From NCBI GenBank assembly GCA_039707465.1, contig CM077644.1, forward strand, positions 144,182,962 through 144,246,961: DNA of 64,000 nucleotides. Reading direction: 5' to 3'. The DNA is from Rhabdophis nuchalis (taxonomy: Eukaryota > Chordata > Lepidosauria > Squamata > Natricidae). The translations under genes were made by a program, and so were the position numbers. The notes under the pieces were generated by a model that saw only the letters and a program-made list of their open reading frames with translations, did no database searches and had not been told where the DNA came from. This document shows, in pieces, positions 32,620 through 44,273 of the stretch; within the stretch, counting starts at the first letter, position 1; every line of letters begins with the position of its first letter.

Positions 32620-33355
32620 GCTTAGGCTCTTTGCATCCCTGCAATTCCACTGAATACAGTAAAGATCCTATGTCAAACAAACAAACAGTCAAAACATCAC
32701 ACCAAGACGGCAATCAAATGTAGTTTTTGGAACTTAGAGGTGAGGAGACTTCAAGTGGCAGGGCAACCACTCCACCACTACTAGGTCAGATAGTTGGTGT
32801 AGCACCTCAGATTTTACGTACCTTGAAACTGCTGTAGATTGTTTTGGGCTTCACAGAGTAAACCCCAGTTAAAGTATCGATATATTCTTGGATAGGCAAC
32901 TATGTAAATGAGAGTGAGATGAAGCCATGTTCATAGGGAGCATAGCAGAGCTTGTTTGTCTTGATAGATAAGAGTAAAGAGAGGCCTTCAGAAGTGACAG
33001 TGATTTATTTTACTTATTGAATTTATTTGCCACCCATCTCAACCACAAAGTAACCCTGGGCTGCTTACAATGTTAAAAAGAATTAAACAATGCAGCAACA
33101 TGAATATAATAAGAGTAAAACACTATAAAAATGTAAGTGCTGAAACTACCGTTTTCCAGTATGTTCCCTTAAGTAATTACTCATAATGTCCTAGCAAGTT
33201 GTGAAGACAACAGTTACTGTGTCTAATTAGCAACCCAAAGAAGAAGAGAGATTGCTCTTCGCATATATTACACACCTTACTTTATGTCTCCTCCTACTGG
33301 TCTATGAAATAATCATTACTCCAGTATTTTGGAAAGGCATATTTAGATTTATTGA
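32620..33355. other. no recognised feature
   Basis: Unique-looking stretch. No coding signal. Confidence 0.4.
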
Positions 33356-33464
33356 AACACTAGCTATACCCGGCCAAGCGTTGCTGTGGCCCAGTTTGGT
33401 TAAATGGCCAACCAATCTCTGTGTAGATCTACACCTGCACACATACACACAACCACCGTATAAC

Positions 33465-34195
33465 CCCCAACCTACCTACCTACTGTATTTCTCACTCTCT
33501 ATCTATCCCTCTACCTACCTAACTACCGTATTTCTCCCTATCTATCCCTCTACCTACCTACTGTATTTCTTTCTTTCTCCTTCTATCTACCTACCTACCT
33601 ACCTATTGTATTTCTCCCTCTCTATTCCTCTACCTACCTACCTACTGTATTTTTCCCTCTCTTTCGATTCCTCTACCTACCTACCTACTGTATTTCTCCC
33701 TATCTATCTATCCCCCTACCTACCTACCTACTGTATTTCTTCCTTTCTCCCTCTACCTACCTACCTACCTACCTACCTACCTACCTACCTACCTACCTAC
33801 CTACCTACTGTAATTCTCCCTCTCTATTTATCCACCTACCTACCTACCTACCTACCTACCTACCTACCTACCTACCTACCTACCGTATTTCTCCCTCTCT
33901 ATCTATCCACCTACCTACCTACCTATTGTATTTCTTCCTTTCTCCCTCTACCTACCTACCTACCCACCTACCTACCTACCGTATTTCTCCCTCTATATCT
34001 ATCACCCTATCTACCTACCTACCTACCTACCTACCTACCTACCTACCTACCTACCTGTGTTTCTACCTATCTATCCACCTACCTACCTACCTACCTACCA
34101 TATTTCTCCCTATCTATCCCTCTATCTACGTACCTACCTACCTACCTACTGTATTTTCCCTCTCTATCTATTCCCCTATCTACCTACCTACTATA
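33465..34195. repeat. (CTAC)n array with higher-order unit
   Basis: Repeating blocks of (CTAC)n followed by 'tgtatttctccctctctatctatcc'. The block recurs about twelve times with variable CTAC number, forming a hierarchical minisatellite. A 314-residue open frame across it is a periodic artefact. Confidence 0.92.
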
Positions 34196-34554
34196 ATACA
34201 ATAATACAATAGCAGAGTTGGAAGGGACCTTGGAGGTCATCTAGTCCAACTCCCTGCCTAGGCAGGAAGTCCTATACCATATCAGACAAATGGCTATCCA
34301 ACATCTTCTTGAAGACCTGCAGTGTTGGGGCATTCACAACTTCTGGAGGCAAGCTGTTCCACTGGTTAATTGTTCTAACTGTCAGGAAATTTCTCCTCAG
34401 TTCTAAGTTGCTTCTCTCCTTGATTAGTCTCCGCCCATTGCTTCTTGTTCTGCCCTCAGGTGCTTTTGAGAATAGTTTGACTCCCTCTTCTTTGGGGCAA
34501 CACCTGAGATATTGGAAGGCTGCTATCCTGTCTCCCCTAGTCCCTCTTTTATTA
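34192..34554 (-). pseudogene. CR1 3' end, duplicated copy 1
   Basis: Reverse-strand CR1 C-terminus and 3' UTR, starting 'acaatagcagagttggaagggaccttgg' and ending 'tcccctagtccctcttttattaa', then the array unit 'actgtatttctccct'. See 34604-34967 for its tandem partner. Confidence 0.88.
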
Positions 34555-34603
34555 AACTGTATTTCTCCCTCTCTCTCTATTCCACTACCTACCTACCTAC
34601 TGA

Positions 34604-34967
34604 AATACAATAATACAATAGCAGAGTTGGAAGGGACCTTGGAGGTCATCTAGTCCAACTTCCTGCCTAGGCAGGAAGCCCTATACCATTTCAGACAAAT
34701 GCCTATCCAGCATCTTCTTAAAGACTTCCAGTGTTGGGGCATTCACAACTTCTGGAGGCAAGCTGTTCCACTGGTTAATTGTTCTAACTGTCAGGAAATT
34801 CCTCCTCAATTCTAAGTTGCTTCTCTCCTTGATTAGTTTCCCCCCATTGCTTCTTGTCCTGCCCTCAGGTGCCTTGGAGAATAGCTTGACTCCTTCTTCT
34901 TTGTGGCAACCCCTGAGATACTGGAACACTGCTATCCTGTCTCCCCTAGTCCCTCTTTTATTAAACT
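34604..34967 (-). pseudogene. CR1 3' end, duplicated copy 2
   Basis: Reads on the minus strand as the CR1 C-terminus (LELRRNFLTVRTINQWNSLP, then EVVNAPTLEVFKKMLDRHLSEMV in two parts). It has the same endpoints and the same junction with the 'ttattaaactgtatttctccc' array unit as copy 1. Confidence 0.9.
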
Positions 34968-35310
34968 GTATTTCTCCCTCTCTCTCTCTCTCTATGGGCC
35001 ACCTGGGAGTTTGCTATCTCAGTGCCTTTTTGGCCCTAAGAGGCTTCCATACAGTGTTCTTGAGGAAATGACTGTGGGAAAGCAGTGGGTGGGAGGAGTT
35101 ACAGGGAGGTGAAAACCTGATTAGTGGGTACATTTTACATTTGTGTACCTTGCACATGACACACGTGTGAAGGCACAAAATGAGTACGTATTCTATTATC
35201 GGAAGTCCTTGTAAACATTGTGTGAAAGTTTGGTGTAAATCGGTGCAGTAGTTTTTGAGATTAGTGGATTCGTACAAACTATTTTACATTTTTATTTATA
35301 TAGATTCACA

Positions 35311-35446
35311 ATAACCAGTGACAAAATAGGAAACTGAATATCTGAACCATTGGAATTTATGAGATCACATTATTGGGGGGGGCATCTGAGTAGCCTTATG
35401 TGAGGGAAGCAGTGGCAGAACTTGAGGGAAGAATTAAAGAGGGATC
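35311..35446. other. no recognised feature
   Basis: Short unique spacer. Confidence 0.35.
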
Positions 35447-35454
35447 TCCTAGAA

Positions 35455-35576
35455 CAGGGTTTCAAACTCACGGCCATCATGAGACGTATCTCAATGTTTT
35501 TCCCTTTGTGGAGCTGGTGTGGGCATGGCCTGCGTGTGACACATCCGGCCTATGGGCCACCTGTTGGACACCACTG
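35455..35576 (+). mobile_element. hAT MITE, 122 bp
   Basis: Starts CAGGGTTTCAAACTCACGG, ends 'cctgttggacaccactg', with flanks TCCTAGAA (35447-35454) and ACCTAGAA (35577-35584), seven of eight identical. Confidence 0.88.
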
Positions 35577-35708
35577 ACCTAGAACCTCTACATAGCCATA
35601 AATAAGCTAAGCCTCCCCCACTTGAATGCTGTTGACTCTTATCTACCAGTAACACTTACTAATGATAACTAACTATATTGCTGTACATAGGCTGTTCAGC
35701 AATAAATC

Positions 35709-37030
35709 AGCTTATCGACCATGGTATCCTATTGCACCGTCTGGAGGGGTTGGGGGTGGGAGGCACCATTTTACAGTGGTTCTCCTCCTACCTCTCTGGT
35801 CAGTCGCAATTTGTGTTGGCAGGGGGGCAGAGGTCGACCTCGAGGCCCCTCATATGTGGGGTACCTCAGGGGTCGATCCTCTCGCCACTCCTGTTCAACA
35901 CCTATATGAAGTCACTGGGTGAGATCATCCATGGTTTTGGGGTAGAGTACCATCAGTACGCTGATGACACTCAGCTGTACATCTCTACCCCAAACCACCC
36001 CAATGATGCCGTTGAGGTGATGTCCCGGTGTTTGGAGGCCGTGCGGGTCTGGATGGGGAGTAACAAACTCAGACTCAACCCGTCCAAGACTGAGTGGCTG
36101 TGGTTTCCGACGTCCCGGTATAGTCAGTTTATACCAACACTGACCATTGGGGGCGAGTCACTGGCCCCCATGGAAAGGGCTCGCAATCTAGGCATCCTCC
36201 TGGACTCTCGGCTGTCCATGGATGGCCGTGGCCAGGGGGGCTTTTTTCCAGGTCCGCCTGGTCCACCAGTTGCGCCCCTTGCTAGACCGGGACACCCTTC
36301 GCACAGTCACTCATGCACTCGTGACATCTTGTCTGGACTATGGAAACACTCTCTACATGGGGCTCCCCTTGAGGTGCACCTGAAGACTACAGCTAGTGCA
36401 GAATGCGGCCACGCGGGGGATCTTGGGAGCCTCACGGCATTCCCACATAACACCTCTCCTGCGCGAGCTGCACTGGCTCCCTGTGGTTTTTCGGGTGCAC
36501 TTCAAGGTGTTGATTATCATCTTTAAAGCGCTCCATGGCACGGGTCCTAGTTATTTGCAAGACCGCCTCCTACCCCATACATCCCTTCGACCGATCCGCT
36601 CCCACAGAGAGGGCCTTCTCCGGGTGCCTACAGCCGGGCAATGTCGGCTCGCGACGCCCAGGGGAAGAGCCTTCTCTGTGGCGGGCCCTGCCCTCTGGAA
36701 TGAGCTACCCCCTGATCTTAGAAACATCACGGACCTGCGCCTCTTCCGACAACACCTAAAGACTTACTTCTTTCACCTAGCTGGCCTGGCCTAACTTCCG
36801 AGACTATATCATCGACTGATTTTAAATTAAATTAAGTGAATAAGGGGTTTTAAATTGATTTTAGCACAGGTATTATCTAATTTAATGGGATTTTAGTGAT
36901 TTTAAGATGTATTTATTCTTTGTATTGTCATTTTCGTGTTTTAATTTCCTGTGCACCGCCCCGAGTCCCTTCCGGGAGAGTGGCGCGGTATATAAATCCA
37001 ATACAATCAAAATCAAATCAAATCAAATCT
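35709..37030 (+). pseudogene. L2 LINE, 5'-truncated in RT, with 3' end
   Basis: Homology starts at 'tcgaccatggtatcctattgca' (RT palm, [14 protein letters not shown]). Frame 1 runs through GVPQGS and YADDTQLY (about 35957) to about 36215, where a deletion of roughly a dozen bases in 'ctgtccatggatggccgtgg' shifts the frame. The C-terminus resumes in frame at 36396-36794 (LQNAATRGILGASR in part, FSVAGPALWNELPPDLR). The tail is 'gtgcaccgccccgagtccc' then (AATC)n. One frameshift and no stops inside the retained frames suggest a fairly recent insertion. Confidence 0.9.
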
Positions 37031-37216
37031 GGACCTTCACATCTGGACCTGATGTTTTGCACATGACACCTTTTTCTGAATAGGAGGGAAACTATCTAGA
37101 GTTGTTTCCACCAGTGAGGATCTGAATATATCCCCTGCCTCACTTCCTACTGTTAGTTCTTTCACAACTGCATATAATTCTGAGTTGATTTATGCAAATT
37201 GCTGATAGTTCACTGA
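37031..37216. other. no recognised feature
   Basis: Short spacer. Confidence 0.35.
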
Positions 37217-37677
37217 TGAATAGAATAGAATAACAGAGTTGGAAGGGACCTTGAAGGTCTTCTAGTCCAACCTCCTGCTTAGGCAGGAAACCCTACACGA
37301 CTTCAGACAAATGGTTATTCAACATCTTCTTAAAAACCTCCAGTGTTGGAGTGTTCACAACTTCTGGAGGCAAGTTGTTCCACTGATTCCGCTGTCAGGA
37401 AATTTCTCCTTAGTTCTAAATTGCTTCTCTCCTTGATTAGATTCCACCCATTGCTTCTTGTCCTGTCCTCAGGTGCCTTGGAGAATAGCTTGACTCCCTC
37501 TTCTTTGGGGCAACCCTTGAGATATTGGAGCACTGCTATTATGTCTCCCCTAGTCTTTCTTTTCATTAAACTAGACATACCCAATTCCAACAACAGTTCT
37601 TTATATGTTTTAGCCTCCAGTCCCCTAATGGTTGCTGTTCTCTGCATTCTTTCTAGAGTCTCAACAGAACTGTAAAC
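37217..37677 (-). pseudogene. CR1 3' end, interrupted by palindromic hAT
   Basis: Reverse CR1: 3' UTR 'gagttggaagggaccttgaagg', then C-terminal coding sequence (minus frame LELRRNFLT, KEEGVKLFSKAPEDRTRSNG, ATIRGLEAKTYKELLLELGMSS). A hAT interrupts it at 37678. A (AATAG)-type tail starts at about 37217. Confidence 0.9.
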
Positions 37678-37812
37678 CAGGAGTCTCCAACCTTTGCAAC
37701 TTTAAGTCTGAAGGACTTCAGCTCCCAGACTTCTCCAGTCAGCAAAGCTGGCTGGAGAAGTCTGGGAGCTGAAGTCCTTCAGACTTAAAGTTGCAAAGGT
37801 TGGAGACCCCTG
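37678..37812. mobile_element. palindromic hAT MITE, 135 bp
   Basis: Nearly perfect hairpin: CAGGAGTCTCCAACCTTTGC ... GCAAAGGTTGGAGACCCCTG, arms of about 62 bp around 'cagcaaagctgg'. TSD CTGTAAAC at 37670-37677 and 37813-37820, identical. Sister copy of the same length at 59420-59554. Confidence 0.95.
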
Positions 37813-37820
37813 CTGTAAAC

Positions 37821-39092
37821 CATCTCCAAAGTTTTGTAAAGAAGATGATTAACATAGAGGACAAAGTGAAGTGTTATTGAAAACCATAGGTCAACAGCCT
37901 AAATTTCAAACATTGTGTGAAGGAACCCCTAAAATGACACACAATCCTTGTTCTGATCTCTCCTGAGAGTTTCTTCACTTGCACTCCGACAATTGTTTTG
38001 TTTGTTTCATTGCTTCCAGCTCTCTCTTAAAACAAGAAGCTGGTCTGATTCTGCAAAGAAGGGGCTAGGTAGTGAAAATGGCAACTGCCATTATTTCACA
38101 GATCAGTCTGGATTTCAAAAATATGACTGACAGATAAAATGGGAAGTTCTTCAAAATAGGAACCATCAGGCGTTTGGGTCAGAGCATTTTAACCAGCCAT
38201 CAGTGGTGGAATGTGCACCTGGAGAAGGAGTGGTGGGAAAACTTGGCAAGAGCACTATGGTTTCTTAGGGAGGAAGCAATACATTCCAGAGAGCAGCACC
38301 AATATAAGAGACTGTGCTGTCCTAGACTGGATGGGGGATGAAGTTAAAGGTTTAGGATAGCCACACCCTAGAATCTTTCAGAGTATGTTAATTAGGTTAG
38401 AAGGTTAAAGCTTTAATCTGGCAAGATTCTGTCTATTTGATGTAAGCAAATAAAAAACTGGACTTAATTGGATTTGCACAGTATCATCTTTGGGCCTGAC
38501 GCTATCTCCTCTTCACAAATTTATACCAGCAGCCAATCTATCCAGGTCAAGATTTGCAGAGAGCTCCCCTAATTTCCAGTGGCTTCTGAATAGCATGTTA
38601 ATTCCTACTTTATGGAGAAAGCCAAATACAATTTGGACTATTCCTTAGACATTATGGAGGATAGATATTCCTGAATCACTCTTAACTAGATATCCTCAGT
38701 ATAAACACTGAAATCTCCTGGGCAAGAAGCCTAGGGTAATTCTGGACCATGCTCAAGACTCCTGGCTATTTCAGGGAAAGAGATTGATCAAGCTATCATG
38801 TCCTAACCAGCCACATTCAGCAGCATGCCCTCAAAGTTGGCTAGTTTTCAGTTGGAGCAGCTGATCAACAAGATGGAATTTCTATAGCCCACAGTCATTT
38901 TACCTCCCCATCCTTCTGTTCTAACCTATTATACTAACGTTGTATGTTTATGGTGCTTTCACTAACATAAGGTGTCTCTCAGTCCTGCAGCTGTGTGGTT
39001 CAAAAGTACAAACCAATTCTGAAGTGTTTAATCTATGGTAGTCATTTGAATAAAAGTTATCACAGGGATCAGCAAATGAACAGCCTAACCAC
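37821..39092. other. no recognised feature
   Basis: Unique-looking stretch upstream of the LTR element. No exon recognised. Confidence 0.4.
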
Positions 39093-39957
39093 TGTAAGGT
39101 TTGGCTAACGCTTAAGCCAAAAACGAAGCAAAAGAAGACTTAAACGGAGGCTTGGAAAACAAAGAAACAGACTTTATTCTTTGATCAAAGTTAAAGTTCT
39201 GGGTGAGAAATCTCCATACCCATGTACAAGAGACATGGTAGGAAAGTTCTACAAAACTCAATCGGACTGTCCCCTTTCTTATACACCAAAATAACTTTGT
39301 TCTTCAAAAGAGGCCTTTGTTCTTTGCATTCTAATTACTTTAACTATTCTAAATCATTCTAATCAACATTGTAAACTTCAACCTTAAGTCATATAAGTCA
39401 TATTGTAAAACTTAGATTATATATCCTAACTCAATTTGCATCCTTCCTGGCTCAAAAAGTTTGTTATCTTTTCCCTTCTCTGTTTGCTTAATTGCCCACT
39501 TACCAAATATAAAAAGGTGTGAAACTTGTTCTGAGCCCGAGGGAACCAGAGGTGGCAAAGGAAGATTTCAGATCTTTCAGATCTTATCACAGGAAGGATT
39601 CAATGGATTGTTGGCATATGTCTCCACAGCAATATAACTTTGTCTAAATACTAAACAGAACATCTCTAGAATAACATAGGAAAATACTTTCACACAATAT
39701 ATCATGTCCAAATACTAAACAGAACAGATCTCTAAAATACTTTCACAGCAATATAAGATGCTACAACATAACAGATATCTTACAGACCCCAATAACAGGA
39801 TCCCAGGAAATCAACACCAGGATACAAAGGAATCCACACATGCAAGCATCTACATTACAAATACTAGGCCTAATATATGTGTGTTACAGAAAGTAAATGT
39901 TTCTATTAATCAACAAGTTAATCAACAAGTTTGTATCAGTATTACCATAACTCTACA
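39093..39957 (-). repeat. 3' LTR of the 6.3-kb element
   Basis: On the minus strand it starts TGTAGAGTTATGG and ends CCTTACA. AATAAA (complement at about 39173-39178) marks the end of R. A TATA-like 'gtgtataag' lies at about 39278-39286 (complement). Its length equals the other LTR exactly, and the visible difference is 'ggctaacg' here against 'gggaaacg'. Confidence 0.95.
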
Positions 39958-39968
39958 TTCCTCCCTTT
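39958..39968 (-). other. polypurine tract
   Basis: AAAGGGAGGAA on the minus strand directly abuts the 3' LTR, the expected plus-strand DNA primer position. Confidence 0.85.
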
Positions 39969-41537
39969 AAAAAATAATAATAGAATGCTTTCTATTGTAG
40001 TAAAGATATTTGCCAAATCAGGTGAAGACAACACCCCAGTTCAGGCAGGTTTTTTCCTCTGTATGGCTTTTCTGGTCATTGGTTTTGTGACCAAAATTTG
40101 TGAGATAAATTTTCCACAGATATATCATTTTGCTAACAAATCATGTGAAGCAAACATATTCTGGGATATTGTTGTTGTAAAAGTTAGAACACTTAGCAGG
40201 TGCATTCAGCATATATACATGCTTTATACCATCAGCTAGGCACATAGGCAAACCTTCTAAGCCATCTGGAACATGCTAATTAAGAGTCACCACATCCGTC
40301 CATAACCCACTCTGTCCAGTTATTGTTACAAGTGAGTTACTAGGTTGTGTCAGGTTAATTCCAGACTGCAAGGTGAGAGTAAGCGAATTCCACCTTTGCT
40401 TGGAATATATGTTTTCCCAGTTGTCTCTTCAGGTATTACATTCTCCTTCAATTTGTCCTATGCACAAGAAAATTATTGCATAATATTGAACCACTGCATT
40501 ACATCAATACATCTTATTTCTTCAGGGATTATGAAATCACCATCTCTTGGGACCACTGTATTCAAGTCATGTTGATCTGATTCAATGTCCCAACATATGT
40601 AGTTTATATGGGAACAATCACAATTATAGTGTCCCACTCCCCCACAGGTGTGTATCAGGTTACAAGTACAACAAAAATAACAGTAATATTCAGGGATACA
40701 GTTACAATCACAAAATCAACACAATCTGTAGAGTACAAAGTTGTACAGCTGCTTTTTTTAGGATCTTCAAGTGGAATAGGCCAGAACGTTGCTACTCCTG
40801 CAATGAGAAAAAGTCACAAACAAAATATTTGCATAGCACAATGACTAAATTCATTTTTGGAAATGTCCATTCTTAGTAGATCTTCTCCAGGAACCACTTT
40901 CCACAGGTGTAGTAATTTGCTCTTTTTCTCCAGTGTTTGGCTGTTGCTTCAATGGTTTACAGGGCTTCAGTGGTTAGCAGGGTTAACTATCAAAGGTCTT
41001 TCCCAGGCTTAGCTAAGTTTTTTTCCTCACTCAGGTTTTAATCACTAGCAGCAAATTTGAGAGGTATGGTTTGAGCTAGCAGTCTTTTGTCTCTGAGGTA
41101 AAGAAGAGAAAAGAGGCCAAGAATACAGTTCTCTACAGGCATACCTTTTGTCTCATATTGTGGAATTTCTCCCATTCTGTCCAAGTGTGGAAATCCAAAC
41201 ATTATTTCAGAAGGCAGATGATGTAAATTTCATGAAAGATGACATTCCCACTGCCTCTATGATTCAAGCACTTTTGCAGTAAGATGAGTAGATTTCACAT
41301 ATTTGTCACAATTCACAGCATCCAGAAGTTTTCAAAAACAAATCACATCATCTAACTAAATTGTAAAACTTAAGTCATATTCCCTAACTTAGATTTATCA
41401 GACAGATTCCTTTCTGGCAGTTTATCTTTTGTTATTCTTGATTAGCCTATTAAGAGCACAAAACGTGTGAGAATTGCTTTGGTAGTAGATAAAGAGTATA
41501 GTTACCTGCCAATTCTTAAGGAAAGGGATGGCATTTA

Positions 41538-41646
41538 CAATACAATATGATAGCAGAGTTGGAAGGGACTTTGGAGGTCTTCTAGTCCAACCCCTGCCCA
41601 GGCAGGAAACCTTATACCATTTCAGACAAATGGCTATCCAACATCC
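41538..41646 (-). mobile_element. CR1 3' fragment inside the LTR element
   Basis: 'tagcagagttggaagggactttggaggtcttctagtccaaccc' then 'taccatttcagacaaatggctatccaacatc'. A CR1 tail embedded in the retroelement interior. Confidence 0.85.
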
Positions 41647-42766
41647 AATATTTGTAGAAGGAAAAGGATACAATTGCTTTTGCAGAGGTAGATGTGCCAC
41701 AAATGCTCAAAAACAAATGCTCAAAAGGAAAACACTTTTACAGCAGCACAACCCCACATATACATGCTACAATAGAACAAATGTCTATTTAAAAAACAGG
41801 TTTCTACTTCTTGTGATAAAACTCATTACTTTTTATTGTCTGTATTTTTCCTCCCTTTTTCTCAAAGGATAGAATTCTTTCTATCATGATGAATGATTAT
41901 CTGTAATAATTCCAAAAGGACAACAACTAGTGTTGCAAACAAACAAACAAATAAAATAAAATAAAATATCATGGAGTGGAGTGGAGCACCTTGATTCATG
42001 AGCATTTAAAAAAATGCACTCATGTATAAAAAAACAGCTTCAAAAAATAAAATAAAACAAAGCTATAAAAAAAAACTTTGAGTCAACACTCCAAAAAAAA
42101 TCAGAGTCAGTTCAGATGGAAGCAAATTCTCCTTAAGTATGTTGAAACATTTACAAATGTAGGCAAAATATCTCAAAATCAAAATCTCAAAATATCTCAA
42201 AATCATTTCTTCTTATAGTTTCAATTAAGCTTTTTAAAGCTCAAACAAAATTTCCAAAAGAAAAATCAAAATTGTTTTCAGAGCAGAAAAAGAAATATCA
42301 AAATCATAGCTTTTGTATGCAGGTGAAAATCAAAACAGTGAAAGGCAAAAGGTGCACATGAGCAGGTCACCCATTTGCCCTGAATTTCTCAGAAGAGAGA
42401 AAAAAAAGTTTTAAAATGAGCAGGAAAACCGCAGCCCCCTTAATGGGAGCAGCCCCCCCTTAATGGGAAAGAAAAGGGGGGGAAGATGCTCTCACTGGGA
42501 CATCTGTCTCTCTCTCACTCTCACACACAGAGTTAAAACAAGCAGGCACCCACACACCTCTTTGCCCACTCCCCCCCTTGCCTGCTTCCCTCCAAAGAAA
42601 AACCCAGAGGGAAGAGGGGGAAAGAGGTGGGGGGGGAGGAAATCTCACAGGCCACATCTCTTTCACTTATCACTTCCTAGAGTATAGGAGACTCGCATTC
42701 ATACTTGCAATCAGAGGTTCATGCTTGTTCATGCATTAGAAGATCTCACCCTCCTTTCAGATTTGG

Positions 42767-42767
<1 letters not shown>

Positions 42768-42802
<35 letters not shown>
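42768..42802. repeat. (AC)n microsatellite
   Basis: About 17 AC units within the LTR element interior. Confidence 0.95.
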
Positions 42803-42803
<1 letters not shown>

Positions 42804-43478
42804 ATACGCCATTAAACAGCCTTGCAACTTACTCTTTCTTTTTAGGAAAGAGAATCAAAGTACATTCACACCAACTTTCACCATCAACATACTCACATTT
42901 GCACTACAATCAGACTGTTTGTGTAAACCAATTTCACATACAAAAATCCCATTTCACTCTTTCTTCATGCAAATCAATCATTACAATCATTTCAAGGAGC
43001 TGTATTAAAGCCAATGAGCTCAATTTTTATTATTAAAGGATCCTCCCTCCAGGTCTGGAAATGAACACACATGCACACATATCATGAGACATTTTCAGAC
43101 ATGGGGAGGCTCTGTCCCTTTAAATCTTCAATTTGTATTTGCTTGGGGAACCTGTGGCTTATTCCTGAAACAGTGGGGGAATTCAGAAGTTAAATCTTAA
43201 CTTCTCTCACGTTCCCACAGCTTCAAGGATAAGGTGAAAAGTTTACTTATTTTGCCAGCTGGTCAAACATATCACAATCAATTCAATGTCATTCAATTCT
43301 GCATATTAGTATAGATGCACACAATAATTTTGGCAGAAATTACATCAAATCAATCAGGTCAAATTATCTAAATCTTCACATCAAATTAATCAAGTCCAAT
43401 TATTTAGGTCTTCTCATTCAGGCAGGCTTTAACTTTTATTACCTGCTGAATTTTCTTACTTTTGCTCAAAGTTTACAC

Positions 43479-43817
43479 TCATTGTTTGATCTCCTTAAGC
43501 ACTAGATGGTTACTATCTGTCTCTGCCCTGGGATGTTCAGTTCCAAATTTGGATTTCCCAGCCCGCGCTGGCATAGTTTTAAAAATCCAAATTCGTCCAT
43601 ATCTATCTTCATCTCCCAGCACACGCTGGCATAGTTTTAAAGATGAAAATGTATGGGGACTCTTAGGTTGGACTAAGAGCAGAGTGGTCAGATAGATGTG
43701 CAGAGAGTTTTTTCTGTGTCCCTTTGGGCCAACATGTAGTCCAGAGGGGAACACGGCTCTGACTCTTTTAAAGAGTTTCTTTCTGAGGGGATTTTTCCTG
43801 ACAGAAGCTCGGGGCAT
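43479..43817 (-). CDS. 112-codon basic ORF downstream of the LTR-element leader
   Basis: First ORF of notable length after the primer site and leader in the element's own direction. The start MPRASVRKNPLRKKLFKRVR is very basic. The rest has no motif I recognise as matrix, capsid or nucleocapsid, and no CCHC knuckle. The 3' half overlaps a repeated 'ctggcatagttttaaa' segment (43567 and 43625), which gives the repeated residues FKTMPARAG and LKLCQRVLG. It could be a shrunken gag start, a small accessory protein or chance. Position is the main argument. Confidence 0.25.
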   Translation of the reverse strand: MPRASVRKNPLRKKLFKRVRAVFPSGLHVGPKGHRKNSLHIYLTTLLLVQPKSPHTFSSLKLCQRVLGDEDRYGRIWIFKTMPARAGKSKFGTEHPRAETDSNHLVLKEIKQ

Positions 43818-43829
43818 GGCAAAACCCTC

Positions 43830-44045
43830 CTTTTTGCAAAGAATTTCTCGGGCTCGTCAGCTCGGAGCTTTGCCAAAGACCCTCCTTTTTGCAAAGAATT
43901 TCTCGGGCTTTGTCAGTAGGGTTTGAGTTGGTTAAAACCCAGTCCCCTGAGTTTCTATGGGGCTTTATCAGTCGGGAGTGTTTCTCGGGCTTTGTCTAAG
44001 CTCGAATCTGACAAACTCTCCTTTTTTAAAGGATTTCTCGGGTCA
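43830..44045 (-). repeat. repeated leader motif TTTCTCGGG
   Basis: 'ttttgcaaagaatttctcgggct' occurs at about 43833 and 43887. Shorter versions 'tgtttctcgggctttgtc' and 'aaaggatttctcgggtc' occur near 43980 and 44027. So the 5' leader region of the element contains at least four related repeats. Confidence 0.75.
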
Positions 44046-44273
44046 CCCCAACCGGACTCGGAGTTTGCTCAGATCCCCCTCCCTTGCAATTAAACAGTTT
44101 TACATTTATTCCAACAAACACACACCTTTCAACACGATCCTTTCTGGCTGATCTTACTCAAAACGCAGATTAGATCTCCTCACTCAGGTTGAAGGCAATC
44201 CTCTAGTAGGAATTTCCCTCCTCTCATTCACGCACTCACAAGGCAACACACCCCACTTTCCCCCCTAAAAATG

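Larger units (their letters stand above)
33356..35310 (+). mobile_element. unclassified interspersed repeat with internal CTAC array
   Basis: Starts near 'cactagctatacccggccaagcgttgctgtggc' and ends near 'gtgtaaatcggtgcagtagtttttgagattagtgg...tttatttatatagatt'. Those blocks look like the conserved ends of a dispersed element, with the CTAC array and two CR1 tails in the middle. No inverted termini, TSD or coding frame found, so the class is open. Confidence 0.45.
39969..43478 (-). other. non-coding interior of the LTR element
   Basis: Read in both frames-sets, this interior shows only short open stretches and no retroviral motif. It contains A-rich sequence at 41930-42330, a C/G-rich patch at 42430-42650, an (AC)n run and a CR1 tail. 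Confidence 0.6.

Noticed and set aside
33252..34204. 314-codon open frame rich in TYLP repeats
   Set aside because: Produced by the period-4 CTAC array, which reads as a 4-residue repeat in every frame. No gene signal.
43559..43645. CRISPR-like direct repeats
   Set aside because: Only two imperfect copies in a vertebrate retroelement leader; no array.
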